DNA from: Actinomycetota bacterium
Lineage (GTDB): Bacteria; Actinomycetota; Thermoleophilia; Solirubrobacterales; 70-9
Length of the DNA: 64,000 nt
Assembly: GCA_018268575.1 (NCBI GenBank)
Contig: JAFDWF010000185.1
Location: 21,616 to 85,615, forward strand
Direction: 5' to 3'
Below, in pieces: positions 48,965 through 58,329 of the stretch (the stretch's first letter is position 1; each line of letters opens with the position of its first letter). Position numbers and translations under genes: made by a program. The notes beneath the pieces are model-generated. The model was given only the letters and a program-made list of their open reading frames with translations. It ran no database searches and was not told the DNA's origin.

Positions 48965-49009
48965 ATGCCGGAGGAGGGACTCGAACCCCCGACACGCGGA
49001 TTATGATTC
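48965..49009 (-). repeat. Duplicated tRNA(CAT) 3' half, left end of island
   Basis: These 45 bases are identical to 51939-51983, the 3' half of the tRNA(CAT) gene up to the anticodon loop. After 49009 the sequences diverge. This is the expected attachment-site duplication of an element integrated in a tRNA gene. Confidence 0.9.
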
Positions 49010-49083
49010 GCGCCAGATGAGCAGCGATGCGGTTTCTCCGCCACCGCTCGTTCTGCCGGACGCTCTCCGTTCTGCCGGAACTC

Positions 49084-49112
49084 CTGAGTTCGGTCCACCG
49101 CCCGGTCCACCG
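49084..49112 (+). repeat. Arm-type repeats at left island end
   Basis: CTGAGTTCGGTCCACCG at 49084-49100 is followed by a second CGGTCCACCG. The same 17 bases occur at 51751-51767 near the right end. CGTTCTGCCGGA also occurs twice just before (about 49046 and 49066). The pairs fit integrase arm sites. Confidence 0.6.
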
Positions 49113-49218
49113 TTGCCACCGCGCCCGGAGCGAAAGAGGGGAGGATGAGGACTCTCGACCCTTGATGTCTAGATAGGTCGGCGGCCCGAGCGCTGGCGTA
49201 AGCTAGAGAGGAGCGGTT

Positions 49219-49443
49219 ATGGCAGATGCACAAGAAATCGAGTTGGTCTTCGAGCCCCAGGACGAGGGTGGCTACTACGTCTACGCGCCCGACCTTCCGG
49301 GTCTTCACACCCAGGGCGACGACATGGACGACGCGATGGCGAACGCCAGCGAGGCGGTCGCCCTCTACGTCGAGGGCCTACGCGAAGACGGCGAACCGCT
49401 TGACAGCGGCGTGATCCGCCGCTCGATTCCCCTTCCCGCGTGA
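49219..49443 (+). CDS. hicB: HicB-family antitoxin
   Basis: The 74 residues show the HicB pattern: IELVFEPQDEGGYYVYAPDL, PGLHTQGDDMDDAMANASEA, ALYVEGLREDGEP. It lacks a DNA-binding tail, so it is the short HicB type. GAGAGGAG precedes ATG. It is encoded before the toxin, the reverse of the classic hicAB order. Confidence 0.85.
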   Translation: MADAQEIELVFEPQDEGGYYVYAPDLPGLHTQGDDMDDAMANASEAVALYVEGLREDGEPLDSGVIRRSIPLPA

Positions 49444-49667
49444 GCCTGCGCCAGCCGGTCGTCTCCGGCGAGCACCTCATTAAGGCGCTTCGCAAGGAGG
49501 GCTGGGAAGTCGTCCGCCAACGTGGCAGCCATGTCCGCTTGAAGAAGGCCGGGCGTCGCCACGCGCTCGTCGTCCCGCTGCACCGGGAACTTCGTCGCGG
49601 CACCCTCGCCGGCATTCTGCGCGACGCCGACCTCAGCGCCGATGAGCTGCGGCGCCTGCTCGACTAA
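49440..49667 (+). CDS. hicA: HicA-family mRNA interferase toxin
   Basis: GTG 49440 overlaps the hicB stop as GTGA. The 75 residues include GEHLIKALRKEGWEVVRQRG, SHVRLKKAG with the catalytic His, and VVPLHRELRRGTLAGILRDA. HicA binds and cuts mRNA. The pair may stabilise the island, which has no integrase left. Confidence 0.88.
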   Translation: MSLRQPVVSGEHLIKALRKEGWEVVRQRGSHVRLKKAGRRHALVVPLHRELRRGTLAGILRDADLSADELRRLLD

Positions 49668-49745
49668 TCCACAGCACCCCCTTCTGCCCGGTGGGTGAGG
49701 GAATCGCACCCCGTTGGCCTGCCTCGTTACTCGTAGTGTTGTGTC

Positions 49746-51580
49746 ATTCCACTGGACACGCGAATCGCCGACGCCCTGCGCGCCGCTGACCTTGAGACTT
49801 CCTGGCACGACGTCAGTAACGCACTCCACGCCCTCGACCCCGACGGCGAGGACCTGACAGTAAGGCCGTTCTACTTCGCCTTCTCCTACACCCTGCTTGA
49901 GCGGACCAGCCCTCGCCGTGATCGGGTTGGCGGTCCATTCGGATCGCGGATTGCCGGAGAGGGATGGAGGTTTCCGCCCGAGGTATCCGTGATCGAGGAC
50001 GTCGATGTTCAGGCTTGGATGGACGCCTTCGAGGAGATCGACTCCCCGGTGGTCAAGGCCCGCGTCGGTGATCTTCTCTTTGAGCGCAGGCGGAACCACG
50101 GCCCGACCTTTACGCGCGCGGCGCGAGCGATGCTTTGCTCGCCCTCGCAAATCGTGATGAGTGGGCTGACATCGACCGCACGAGGTTGCTTTCACGCGCG
50201 CTTGAGTTGGCCCAGGCCGTCGGCGACCACGAGCGGGCAGGGACCGCCATCGCCCAGATCCTCGCCTTCGCCGAGGACGAGCTCGACAATCCGGAGAGCA
50301 AGCCCGGAGTGTGCCTGCGACCTTTGCGATCGCTGGTCGACCTGGCGCCCGAGGGTCGCCCCGACAACCTCGACCAGCTGCTTGTGCGCGCCGCCGAGCG
50401 CTTCGGTGCCGACCCGAGCCTGATGGACAACATCGTCGAGCTTCGTGTGCGGCTCCTCGATAAGGAGGGCCGCAAGCAGTTGCGCCGGGATCAGGTTGCG
50501 CGCTGGCGCGAGGAGGCGACGAACGGCGATGGTCTCCTGCGTGCGTTCAGGCTGGAGAAAGCCCTTGAGATCGCACGCACCTTTGGCTTGAACACCGGGG
50601 CCGACGAACTCCGAAAGGAGCTTGGGGACTTCGACCCCGAGCAGCTCGATCTGCAAGAGATCTCGGCCGAGGTCGAGATGCCAAAAGAGGAGGTCGAGCG
50701 CTTCCTCTCCAACTTCAGGGACGCGGCGTCGTGGCAGGACGCGCTGCGGTTCCTTGTGGCGCAGCCGCCACCGGGCGGATCGCCGGCCGAGCTTGAGGCT
50801 TATGTCGAGGAGCTGATGGCCGAGGCGCCACTTCAGTTCCTCGTCACGAAAGCGATCATCGGTCCCGAGAGCGCCGGAGCGATATTCCGCGCCGACAGCC
50901 CGGAGAAGCACAAGAGAGCAGCCATGTCTGAGCAGCGAGCCCATGCGGCGTCGTTCTGGGCCCTCTTCGCCGCTGACGGCCTGACCTTGATCGCAGACAC
51001 GTTTCCTCGGCCGAGTCGTGACGAGCTGACCGAGTTCTTCACCGGCGAGCTTGTCGATGTCGATGCCGCGGAGCGCATGGCTCGCGCCCTCGAGCTGTAT
51101 TGGGACGGGGAGCCGGACGAGAGCGCCCACATCCTTGCTCCTCGGATCGAGCAGTTGATCCGCGGTCTCGCTCGGCGCCTGGGCGTGCCCGTCTACCGCG
51201 AGCCGATCGGGAACGAACCGGGCGGGGTCGAGACGCTAGGGACCTTGTTGCGGGCGATCGGCCCTGCCTTTGCCAACGCAGGTCTTCACGCCTACTTCGT
51301 CGTTCTCCTCGTCGACCCCTTGGGCTTGAACTTCCGCAACAAGGTCGCGCACGGCCTCGTCGGAAAGGTCCAGAAGCCGGCCGCCGCCCTGCTTCTCCAG
51401 GTCGCCTGTGTCTTGAGCTCCTTCCAGCTGGGGACGCCTGCTGAGGAGGCAAGCCCTCCACCGGCGCTGAGACGGTCGAGAAGACGGACAGCGGCGACGA
51501 GCCCGGCGAAGCTCCGCCGCCCACTTAGATCACGTTTGCTGGAGGCGAGGACGCGGGTACACAAACGGGTCACAATTTGA
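49746..51580 (+). pseudogene. Frameshifted large HEPN-like (DUF4209-type) protein gene
   Basis: Two frames form one protein of about 610 residues. Frame one (from about 49746, no clear start codon; a TAG lies just upstream) reads RIADALRAADLETSWHDVSN...ERRRNHGPT to about 50,107. The second frame continues DLYARGASDALLALANRDEW to 51580. One base appears gained or lost near 50,100-50,112. The C-terminal FRNKVAHGL is a HEPN-type RNxxxH motif. Related large proteins occur in defence and mobile islands. It may be a sequencing error, but start and frame both look broken. Confidence 0.65.
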
Positions 51581-51938
51581 GCGAAATCGGGGTCAACTCA
51601 GACCAACTCTGATCGCTTGAACAAGCCAAAAACCAGCCTGGTCAACCCCTCGAGAAACCTCATAACCCAAAGGTCGCGGGTTCCCTGCATTCGGATTCAG
51701 TTTCCCTCCCGTGGAGCGCTATTCACACTGAATGTCTGATCAAACTCGGACTGAGTTCGGTCCACCGTCGGTCCACCGAATTCAAGACACCGAGGCGTGC
51801 TTCAAAGCAGATCTGGCTCTGCGAAGCGCAATCTCGGCCTCTTGGGAGAGGAATAGGATCCGCGACCTGCGGATTGTCTGTATAACCTGTGGAGCAGGCG
51901 GACAACCGCAAGAATCGGCTCTACGAAAGGGAATCCGG
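51581..51938. other. Right arm of the island, no gene
   Basis: Nothing codes here. It contains the repeat CTGAGTTCGGTCCACCG at 51751-51767 with a second CGGTCCACCG after it, facing the attachment site about 170 bp away. An integrase would be expected in an intact element but is absent. Confidence 0.5.
51751..51778 (+). repeat. Arm-type repeats at right island end
   Basis: CTGAGTTCGGTCCACCG (51751-51767) plus CGGTCCACCG (51769-51778) copies the pair at 49084-49112 in the same orientation. Confidence 0.6.
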
Positions 51939-51939
51939 A

Positions 51940-52013
51940 TGCCGGAGGAGGGACTCGAACCCCCGACACGCGGATTATGATTCCGCTGCTCTAACCAGCT
52001 GAGCTACTCCGGC
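51940..52013 (-). tRNA. tRNA with CAT anticodon (Met, or Ile2)
   Basis: The 74 bases fold as a cloverleaf: acceptor GCCGGAG/CTCCGGC, D-arm GCTC...GAGC, anticodon stem GCGGA/TCCGC with loop ATCATAA (anticodon CAT), T-arm GGGGG-TTCGAGT-CCCTC, discriminator A. CCA is not encoded. It is either elongator tRNA-Met or the tRNA-Ile2 modified by TilS; it is not initiator (A-T rich anticodon stem end, 1-72 paired). It is the integration target of the island. Confidence 0.93.
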
Positions 52014-52048
52014 GGGGGAGCGCATGGTAGCGGTGCCATGCTGGAGGC

Positions 52049-52279
52049 ATGCCTCGCGGGTCACAAGGGGTGAAGCCACTGGGCTTTGCGGCGCTGCGGC
52101 CGGTGCTGGTCGGGATGCTGTTGGTGGTCGATGCGGGGATCGTGCTGGTGCTGGGGATCGGGCGGCACAAAGGCTGGCTGCCGCCGTTCATCGGCTTCGG
52201 GATCGTGCTGGTCGGGCTGATCTGGTTCATGGGGTGGTCGGTTCGGCACCGTCACGACGACGATCAGGACGCTAGATGA
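52049..52279 (+). CDS. Small membrane protein, unknown
   Basis: The 76 residues have two hydrophobic helices (LVGMLLVVDAGIVLVLGIGR and FIGFGIVLVGLIWFMGWSVR) and an acidic/basic tail (HRHDDDQDAR). It resembles small actinobacterial two-helix proteins of unknown role. It faces away from the tRNA. Confidence 0.6.
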   Translation: MPRGSQGVKPLGFAALRPVLVGMLLVVDAGIVLVLGIGRHKGWLPPFIGFGIVLVGLIWFMGWSVRHRHDDDQDAR

Positions 52280-52320
52280 TGGACGCCAGAAGTCGGGAGT
52301 CGATGATCTAGTCTGGGCCG

Positions 52321-53277
52321 ATGCCTGGAGCGGATTTAGACAGCGCGGTGCGGACGGTGGTGCGGCAGTGCATGGGCGTAGAAGCGGGGGAGGAGGTGCT
52401 GGTCATCTGCAACCCGGTGACGGAAGAGATCGGGGCGCTGATGCGGATCGAGGCGCAGGGCGACGGTGCCGACGCGACGCTCGCGGTGATCTCCGAGCGC
52501 GAGACCCACGCGGCCGAGCCGCCGCGCCCGGTCGCCGCCGCGATGGCGGCCGCCGACGTGGTGCTGGCGCCGACGATCCAGTCGTTGTCCCACACCGCGG
52601 CGCGCAAGGTGGCAAGCGATGCCGGGGTGCGGATCGCGACGCTGCCGGGCGTCACCGAGGAGATGCTGGCGCGGCTGATGAACGGCGACCTCGACGAGAT
52701 GCGGCGGCGCGGCTGGGCGATCGTCAACGCGCTGAACGGCGGCTCGCAGGTGCGGATCACCTGCCGGCACGGCAGCGACCTGACCTTCTCGATCGCGGGG
52801 CGCGAGGGGATCGTCGACGCGGGCGAACTCTCGGCCCGCGGCGCCTTCGGCAACCTGCCCTGCGGCGAGGGGTTCATCGCACCTCTTGAAGGGACGGCTG
52901 AGGGGACGCTGGTGGTCGACGGGTCGATCGCCGCCGTCGGCCTGGTCGAGTCGCCGGTGCGGCTGACCGTCGAGGGCGGCCACCTGACCGGCGCCACCGG
53001 CGACGAGGGCGCTCGGCTGATGGAGCTGCTGACGCCGCATGGCCTGGGCGGGACCAACGTCGCCGAGCTCGGGATCGGCACCAACGAGGAGGCGATCCTG
53101 ACCGGCAACATCCTCGAGGACGAGAAGATCTTCGGCACCGCCCACGTCGCCTTCGGCGCATCGGCGGGGATCGGCGGCACCGTGCAGGTGCCCGTCCACC
53201 TCGACGTCGTGGTCAAGGAACCGACCGTCGAAATCGACGGCGAGGCGATCCTCGGCGGCGGCGAGCTCTTGATCTGA
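52321..53277 (+). CDS. Leucyl aminopeptidase-like (M29/AmpS-type) metallopeptidase
   Basis: The 318 residues include GNLPCGEGFIAPLEGTAEGT, ELGIGTNEEAILTGNILEDE, and HVAFGASAGIGGTVQVPVHL, typical of thermophilic M29 aminopeptidases that use two metals. The conserved Glu and His ligands (GEGF, EDEK, VHLD) can be seen. It releases N-terminal residues of peptides in the cytoplasm. The next gene begins 5 bases later. Confidence 0.8.
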   Translation: MPGADLDSAVRTVVRQCMGVEAGEEVLVICNPVTEEIGALMRIEAQGDGADATLAVISERETHAAEPPRPVAAAMAAADVVLAPTIQSLSHTAARKVASDAGVRIATLPGVTEEMLARLMNGDLDEMRRRGWAIVNALNGGSQVRITCRHGSDLTFSIAGREGIVDAGELSARGAFGNLPCGEGFIAPLEGTAEGTLVVDGSIAAVGLVESPVRLTVEGGHLTGATGDEGARLMELLTPHGLGGTNVAELGIGTNEEAILTGNILEDEKIFGTAHVAFGASAGIGGTVQVPVHLDVVVKEPTVEIDGEAILGGGELLI

Positions 53278-53282
53278 GCGCG

Positions 53283-54164
53283 ATGCCGGTCCTGCTTGCT
53301 GTCCCCAACGTCTCGGTGGCCGGCGACGAGGAGGTGCTGGGACGGCTGGCGGCGGCGTTCGGGCGCGGCGCCCAGATCCTCGACTTCCACACCGACGCCG
53401 ACCACGGCCGCTCCGTCTTCACCCTGGCGGGCGAGCCCGGAGGGCTGACCGAGGCGCTGCTGGCGGGCGCCGAGGAGGCGGTGGAGGCGATCGACATGTC
53501 CTCTTATATGGGGGCCCATCCGGCGATCGGCGCGCTCGACGTCTGCCCGGTCGTCTGGCTGCGCGAGGAGGACCGCGATACGGCTCGCACCGAGGCGGTC
53601 GCCGTCGCCGCCCAGATCGGTGGCCTCGGCGTGCCCGTATTCCTCTACGGCGAGCTGGCCCGCGGCCGCGGGCGCTCCGAGCGCGCCTACTTCCGGGGCG
53701 GCGGCCTCGCCGAGCTGTGGCTGCGGATGGAGGCGGGCGAGCTGCGCCCCGACTTCGGCCCGCCGGAGCCGCACCCGCGCGCCGGCGCGACCCTCGCCAC
53801 GGCGCGCCCGCCGCTCGCCGCCTTCAACGTCGAGCTCGAGGGCGCTGACCTCACGACCGCCCGCGCGGTCGCCGCCGAGCTGCGCGAGGCTGGCGGCGGC
53901 GCCCCCGGGGTGCGGGCGATCGGCCTCGTGCTGTCGAGCGGCCGCGCCCAGGTCTCGACCAACGTCCACGACCCGCTGACGACGACGCTCGGCACCGTGG
54001 TCGAGGAGGTACGGCGGCTGGCGGCGCCACTCGGCGCGCGCCCGGTGGAGGCGGAGCTCGTCGGGCTGATCCCGGCGGCGGCGGTCGTCGATTACCCGGC
54101 CGACGTGCCGATCCGCGGCTTCGACCCGGCGCGGCACGTGATCGAGCGCCGTCTGCGCGGTTGA
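53283..54164 (+). CDS. Glutamate formimidoyltransferase (FtcD N-type)
   Basis: The 293 residues match the transferase domain: VPNVSVAGDEE, HTDADHGRSVFTLAG with catalytic His, and GAHPAIGALDVCPVVWL. It transfers a formimino group to folate in histidine breakdown, or acts in a related role when no hut genes are present, as here. The cyclodeaminase domain is absent, as in many bacteria. Confidence 0.83.
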   Translation: MPVLLAVPNVSVAGDEEVLGRLAAAFGRGAQILDFHTDADHGRSVFTLAGEPGGLTEALLAGAEEAVEAIDMSSYMGAHPAIGALDVCPVVWLREEDRDTARTEAVAVAAQIGGLGVPVFLYGELARGRGRSERAYFRGGGLAELWLRMEAGELRPDFGPPEPHPRAGATLATARPPLAAFNVELEGADLTTARAVAAELREAGGGAPGVRAIGLVLSSGRAQVSTNVHDPLTTTLGTVVEEVRRLAAPLGARPVEAELVGLIPAAAVVDYPADVPIRGFDPARHVIERRLRG

Positions 54165-54220
54165 CGGCGCGCCGGCGGGGTCAAACTCAGCCAGCGCCCG
54201 CGAACGACTAGATTCAGGGG

Positions 54221-54589
54221 GTGGCCCAGTCGAAGAACAAGCGCCGCCGCAAGCGCCGCGGCACCCAGGGGGGCCGGATCGACACCGGCCGCCGCTCGCG
54301 CCCGCGCACCCGCGAGGAAGCCAAGGCGCGCGCCCGCTCCGGGGGCAGCCGCACGTCGTCGAAGAAACGCGATCTGCCGCCGACCTGGAAAGGCGCCGCC
54401 CTGCGCGGGGCCGCCGCCGCGGCGATCTTCATCGTCATCCTGCTGGTGCTGTTCAAACGACCGATCGGCGTCTCGCTCGCCTTCGGCGCGTTCATGCTCG
54501 TCTTCTACATCCCCACCGGCTACTACATCGACATGACCATGTGGCGCAAACGCGAGCGCCAGCGGATCCGCGACCGCGAAGGACACTAG
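54221..54589 (+). CDS. Basic membrane protein, unknown
   Basis: GTG 54221 opens 122 residues: a very basic N-terminal half (KNKRRRKRRGTQGGRIDTGR) followed by two helices (GAAAAAIFIVILLVLFKRPI and SLAFGAFMLVFYIPTGYYID). The basic region could bind nucleic acid or lipid. It is co-linear with the hydrolase gene 4 bases on. Confidence 0.65.
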   Translation: MAQSKNKRRRKRRGTQGGRIDTGRRSRPRTREEAKARARSGGSRTSSKKRDLPPTWKGAALRGAAAAAIFIVILLVLFKRPIGVSLAFGAFMLVFYIPTGYYIDMTMWRKRERQRIRDREGH

Positions 54590-54593
54590 CCCC

Positions 54594-55238
54594 GTGGCGC
54601 TCGAGGTCGAGATGCTGACCGTCGGCCAGATCGGCGAGAACACCTTCCTGGTACGGCCCGAGGGCGGCGACAAGCTGGTGATCGTCGATCCGGGGGAGGA
54701 GGCGGAGCGGATCCTCGCGGCCGTCGAGGGGACCGGGGCGGCAGTCGAGGCGATCCTCCTCACCCACACCCACTTCGACCACATCGGCGCGGTGGCGCCG
54801 GTGGCGCGCGCGACCGGGGCACCGGTCTACTGCCCCGAGATCGAGGTCCCGGTACTCGCCGACATCATGGCCTACGTGCCCTGGGAGGGGTTCGGGCCCT
54901 ACGAGTCCTACGACGCCGACGAGACGGTGTCCGGCGGCGAGGCCTTGGAGCTCGCCGGGCTGACCCTCGACGTCATCTTCACCCCGGGCCACAGCCCCGG
55001 CCACGTCACCTACTCGGTGCGCGGCGAGGACGCGATCTTCTCCGGCGACGTCCTCTTCCAGGGCTCGGTCGGCCGCGTCGACCTGCCCGGCGGCGATTGG
55101 CCCATCCTGGCCGACTCGATCTCCCGCCTGCTCGACTCGCACCCCGACGAGACCCTCGTCCATCCCGGCCACATGGGGCTGACCACGCTCGGCGCCGAGC
55201 GGGCGACCAATCCCTTCCTCCAGGCCTCGGCCCGCTGA
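54594..55238 (+). CDS. Metallo-beta-lactamase-fold hydrolase
   Basis: GTG 54594 gives 214 residues with the two-metal signature THTHFDHIG, then GHSPGHVTYSV, SGDVLF, and HPGHM. It resembles glyoxalase II and related thioester hydrolases. The substrate is unknown; it may cleave hydroxyacyl thiols of mycothiol or bacillithiol type. Confidence 0.85.
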   Translation: MALEVEMLTVGQIGENTFLVRPEGGDKLVIVDPGEEAERILAAVEGTGAAVEAILLTHTHFDHIGAVAPVARATGAPVYCPEIEVPVLADIMAYVPWEGFGPYESYDADETVSGGEALELAGLTLDVIFTPGHSPGHVTYSVRGEDAIFSGDVLFQGSVGRVDLPGGDWPILADSISRLLDSHPDETLVHPGHMGLTTLGAERATNPFLQASAR

Positions 55239-55284
55239 GCGCCGCCAGCCGCACGCCCGCCCCACCCAGCTAAGGTCGCCGGCG

Positions 55285-56529
55285 ATGGCAAGCAAGTTCC
55301 AGGCACCCCGCGGGACCTTCGACGTCCTCCCGGCCCAGGCTCGCGCGCGGGCGCGGCTGGGCGCGGTCGCCGCTGGGCTCTTCCAGCGCGCCGGCTACGA
55401 GGCGATCCAGACGCCGACCTTCGAGCACACCGACCTGTTCGAACGCGGGGTCGGCAAATCGACCGACATCGTGCGCAAGGAGATGTTCACCTTCGAGGAC
55501 AAGGGGGAGCGCAGCCTCACCCTGCGGCCGGAGGGGACGGCGCCGATCTGCCGCGCCTACCTCGAGCACGGGATGCACAAACTCGCGCAGCCCGTGAAGC
55601 TCTCCTACGTCGGGCCGTTCTTCCGCCACGAGCGCCCCCAGGCGGGGCGCTACCGCCAGTTCCACCAGCTCGGGATCGAGGCGATCGGGACCGCCTCGCC
55701 GCTCGCCGACGCCGAGGCGATCATGCTGCTGTCGGACCTGCTCGGGGAGCTCGGCGTGCCCGGGGTGGGGCTGCGGCTGGGGAGCCTCGGCTCGCTCGAC
55801 GCGCGCGCCGCCTACCTGGAGGAGCTGAAGGCGCACCTGCGCCGCCACGAGGGCGACCTCACCGCCGACGTGCGCGAGCGCATCGACATCAACCCGCTGC
55901 GTGCGTTCGACTCCGACGACGAGGGGGTGCGGGGGGTGATGGCGAGCGCGCCGACGATGCTCGAGGCGCTCTCCGGCGAGGACGCCGAGCACTTCGCCGA
56001 GGTGCGGGCGCTGCTCGACGCGGCCGGGATCGACTACGAGATCGACGCGACCCTGGTGCGGGGGATCGACTACTACACGCGGACGATCTTCTCCTTCGTC
56101 TGCGATGCGCTCGGGGCGCAGTCGGAGATCGGCGGCGGTGGGCGCTACGACGGGCTGATCGAGCAGCTCGGCGGGCCGGCGACGCCGGCGGTCGGCTGGG
56201 CGGCGGGGATCGAGCGGATCCTGCTGGCGCTGGACGAGGAGGAGCCGCGGGCGGGCCGCGACGCGTTCGTGGCAGTCGCCGACCCCGAGCAGCGGGGGCG
56301 GGCGATGGCGCTGGTGACCGAACTGCGCCACGCCGGGCTCTCAGCCGAGATGGACCTCGGCGGGCGCGGCCTCAAGGGCCAGCTCAAACACGCCGACCGG
56401 ATCGGCGCGGCGCGGGTCCTGATCCTCGAGGCCGACGGCAGCGCCCAGCTGCGCGACATGGCGAGCGGCGAGCAGCGCGCGGCCGATACCGGCAACCTTC
56501 TGGGCGAGATGACGGGGGGCGAAGCATGA
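55285..56529 (+). CDS. hisS: Histidyl-tRNA synthetase
   Basis: The 414 residues contain motif 2 GPFFRHERPQAGRYRQFHQ, the His-specific EIGGGGRYDGLIEQLGG and motif 3 GWAAGIERILLAL. Motif 1 and the RPEGTAPICRAYLEH region are present. It charges tRNA-His. The stop overlaps aspS as ATGA, so the two synthetases are coupled. Confidence 0.95.
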   Translation: MASKFQAPRGTFDVLPAQARARARLGAVAAGLFQRAGYEAIQTPTFEHTDLFERGVGKSTDIVRKEMFTFEDKGERSLTLRPEGTAPICRAYLEHGMHKLAQPVKLSYVGPFFRHERPQAGRYRQFHQLGIEAIGTASPLADAEAIMLLSDLLGELGVPGVGLRLGSLGSLDARAAYLEELKAHLRRHEGDLTADVRERIDINPLRAFDSDDEGVRGVMASAPTMLEALSGEDAEHFAEVRALLDAAGIDYEIDATLVRGIDYYTRTIFSFVCDALGAQSEIGGGGRYDGLIEQLGGPATPAVGWAAGIERILLALDEEEPRAGRDAFVAVADPEQRGRAMALVTELRHAGLSAEMDLGGRGLKGQLKHADRIGAARVLILEADGSAQLRDMASGEQRAADTGNLLGEMTGGEA

Positions 56530-58328
56530 GCGTCGGCGAGCTGCCCGATCCCGCGGCGAACGGGTACCGCGACACCTGGTGTGGGCGGGTGCTTCCGGAA
56601 CGGGTCGAGGATGAGGTGCGGGTGGCGGGCTGGGTCAACCGGCGCCGCGACCACGGCGGGCTGATCTTCATCGACCTGCGCGACCGCACCGGCGTGGTGC
56701 AGCTCGTCTTCCACCCCGACCGCTCGGCGGCGGCGTTCGAGCTTGCCCACAAGCTGCGCCCGGAGGACGTGCTGAGCGCGTCCGGGAAGGTGGTGCGGCG
56801 CGACGCGGAGACGGTCAACCCGGCCCTGCCGACCGGCGAGGTCGAGATCGCGGTCGGCGCCGCCGACCTGCTCGCCGACTCGGAGACGCCGCCCTTCCAG
56901 ATCGAGGGCTACGCCGACGAGGTCGGCGAGGACACGCGCCTGCGCTACCGCTACCTCGACCTGCGCCGGGAGCAGATGCGCGAGGCGCTCCTGCTCCGCC
57001 ACCGGGTCACCGCGGCGATGCGCGAGTTCCTCGGTGCCGAGGGCTTCGTCGACGTCGAGACGCCGGTGCTGACCCGCTCGACCCCGGAGGGCGCGCGCGA
57101 CTTCCTCGTCCCCAGCCGCCAGCAGCAGGGCTCCTTCTACGCCCTACCGCAGTCGCCGCAGCTGTTCAAGCAGCTCTTGATGGTGAGCGGGTTCGAGCGC
57201 TACTTCCAGATCGCCCGCTGCTTCCGCGACGAGGCGACGCGGGCCGACCGCCAGCCCGAGTTCACCCAGCTCGACGTCGAGATGTCGTTCGTCGAGGCCG
57301 ACGACGTGATCGCGTTGAACGAACGGATGTTGGCGCACGTGTTCGCCGCGGTCGGCGGGCCGACGATCGAGGCGCCGATGCAGCGCATGGCCTACGCCGA
57401 GTCGATGGAGCGCTTCGGCACCGACCGACCGGACCTGCGCTTCGGGCTCGAGCTGGTCGACCTCGGGGCGGCGCTCGCCGGGACCGAGTTCAAGGTCTTC
57501 AAGTCCGTGCTCGACGGTGGCGGCTCGATCCGCGGGATCAACGCGGGCAAGCGCGAGGTGCCACGCTCGGAGCTCGACGGCTTCATCTCCCGCGCCCAGG
57601 AGCTGGGCGCGAAAGGCCTGGTCTGGGCGTTTCGCGAGGGCGACGGCTGGCGCTCGCCGACCGCCAAGTTCCTCAGCGAGGCCGAGCTGGCCGAGCTGAA
57701 CCGCCTGCTCGGCGCGGAGGAGGGCGACCTCTTGCTGCTGGTCGCCGACAAGCGCCCGGTCACCGACGCGGTGCTCGGGCAGATGCGCCTCGACCTCGGC
57801 GAGCGCTTCGGCCTGGTCGACGAGGCGGAGAACCGCCTCGTCTGGATCGTCGACTTCCCGCTCTTCGCCTACGACGAGGTGGAGAAGCGCTTCGACGCGG
57901 TGCACCATCCCTTCACCGCGCCGCAGGAGGGCTGGGACCCGAGCGATCCGGGGAGCGCGCTGTCGCAGGCCTACGACGTGGTCTGGAACGGGCAGGAGCT
58001 CGGCGGCGGCTCGATCCGCATCCACAGCGCCGCGGTCCAGCAGCAGGTCTTCGCCGCGCTCGGGATCGACGCGGAGACCGCCGAGGCGCGCTTCGGCTTC
58101 CTGCTCGAGGCGCTCCGCTTCGGGGCGCCGCCGCACGGTGGGATCGCCTACGGGATCGACCGCTTCGTCCAGCGCCTGGCGGGGGCGGAGACGATCCGCG
58201 ACGTGATCGCCTTCCCCAAGACCGCCTCCGGCTTCGACCTCTTGACCGGCGCCCCGGCTCCTGTCGACGAGCCACAGCTGCGTGAGCTCGGCGTCGCGAT
58301 CCACAAACGGGGCAAAGCCGGGCACTGA
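56526..58328 (+). CDS. aspS: Aspartyl-tRNA synthetase (bacterial type)
   Basis: The 600 residues have the N-terminal OB fold (RVAGWVNRRRDHGGLIFIDL), motif 2 FRDEATRADRQPEFTQLDVE, the bacterial insertion (residues 290-420), and motif 3 GGIAYGIDRFVQRLAG. It charges tRNA-Asp, and also tRNA-Asn where a GatCAB route exists; this cannot be decided here. Confidence 0.95.
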   Translation: MSVGELPDPAANGYRDTWCGRVLPERVEDEVRVAGWVNRRRDHGGLIFIDLRDRTGVVQLVFHPDRSAAAFELAHKLRPEDVLSASGKVVRRDAETVNPALPTGEVEIAVGAADLLADSETPPFQIEGYADEVGEDTRLRYRYLDLRREQMREALLLRHRVTAAMREFLGAEGFVDVETPVLTRSTPEGARDFLVPSRQQQGSFYALPQSPQLFKQLLMVSGFERYFQIARCFRDEATRADRQPEFTQLDVEMSFVEADDVIALNERMLAHVFAAVGGPTIEAPMQRMAYAESMERFGTDRPDLRFGLELVDLGAALAGTEFKVFKSVLDGGGSIRGINAGKREVPRSELDGFISRAQELGAKGLVWAFREGDGWRSPTAKFLSEAELAELNRLLGAEEGDLLLLVADKRPVTDAVLGQMRLDLGERFGLVDEAENRLVWIVDFPLFAYDEVEKRFDAVHHPFTAPQEGWDPSDPGSALSQAYDVVWNGQELGGGSIRIHSAAVQQQVFAALGIDAETAEARFGFLLEALRFGAPPHGGIAYGIDRFVQRLAGAETIRDVIAFPKTASGFDLLTGAPAPVDEPQLRELGVAIHKRGKAGH

Positions 58329-58329
58329 G

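Noticed and set aside
49741..49760. CCACTGGACAC, identical to part of the phage leader box
   Set aside because: It lies in the coding part of the island pseudogene, lacks TTGGAG and a start at 34 bases, so it is probably chance.
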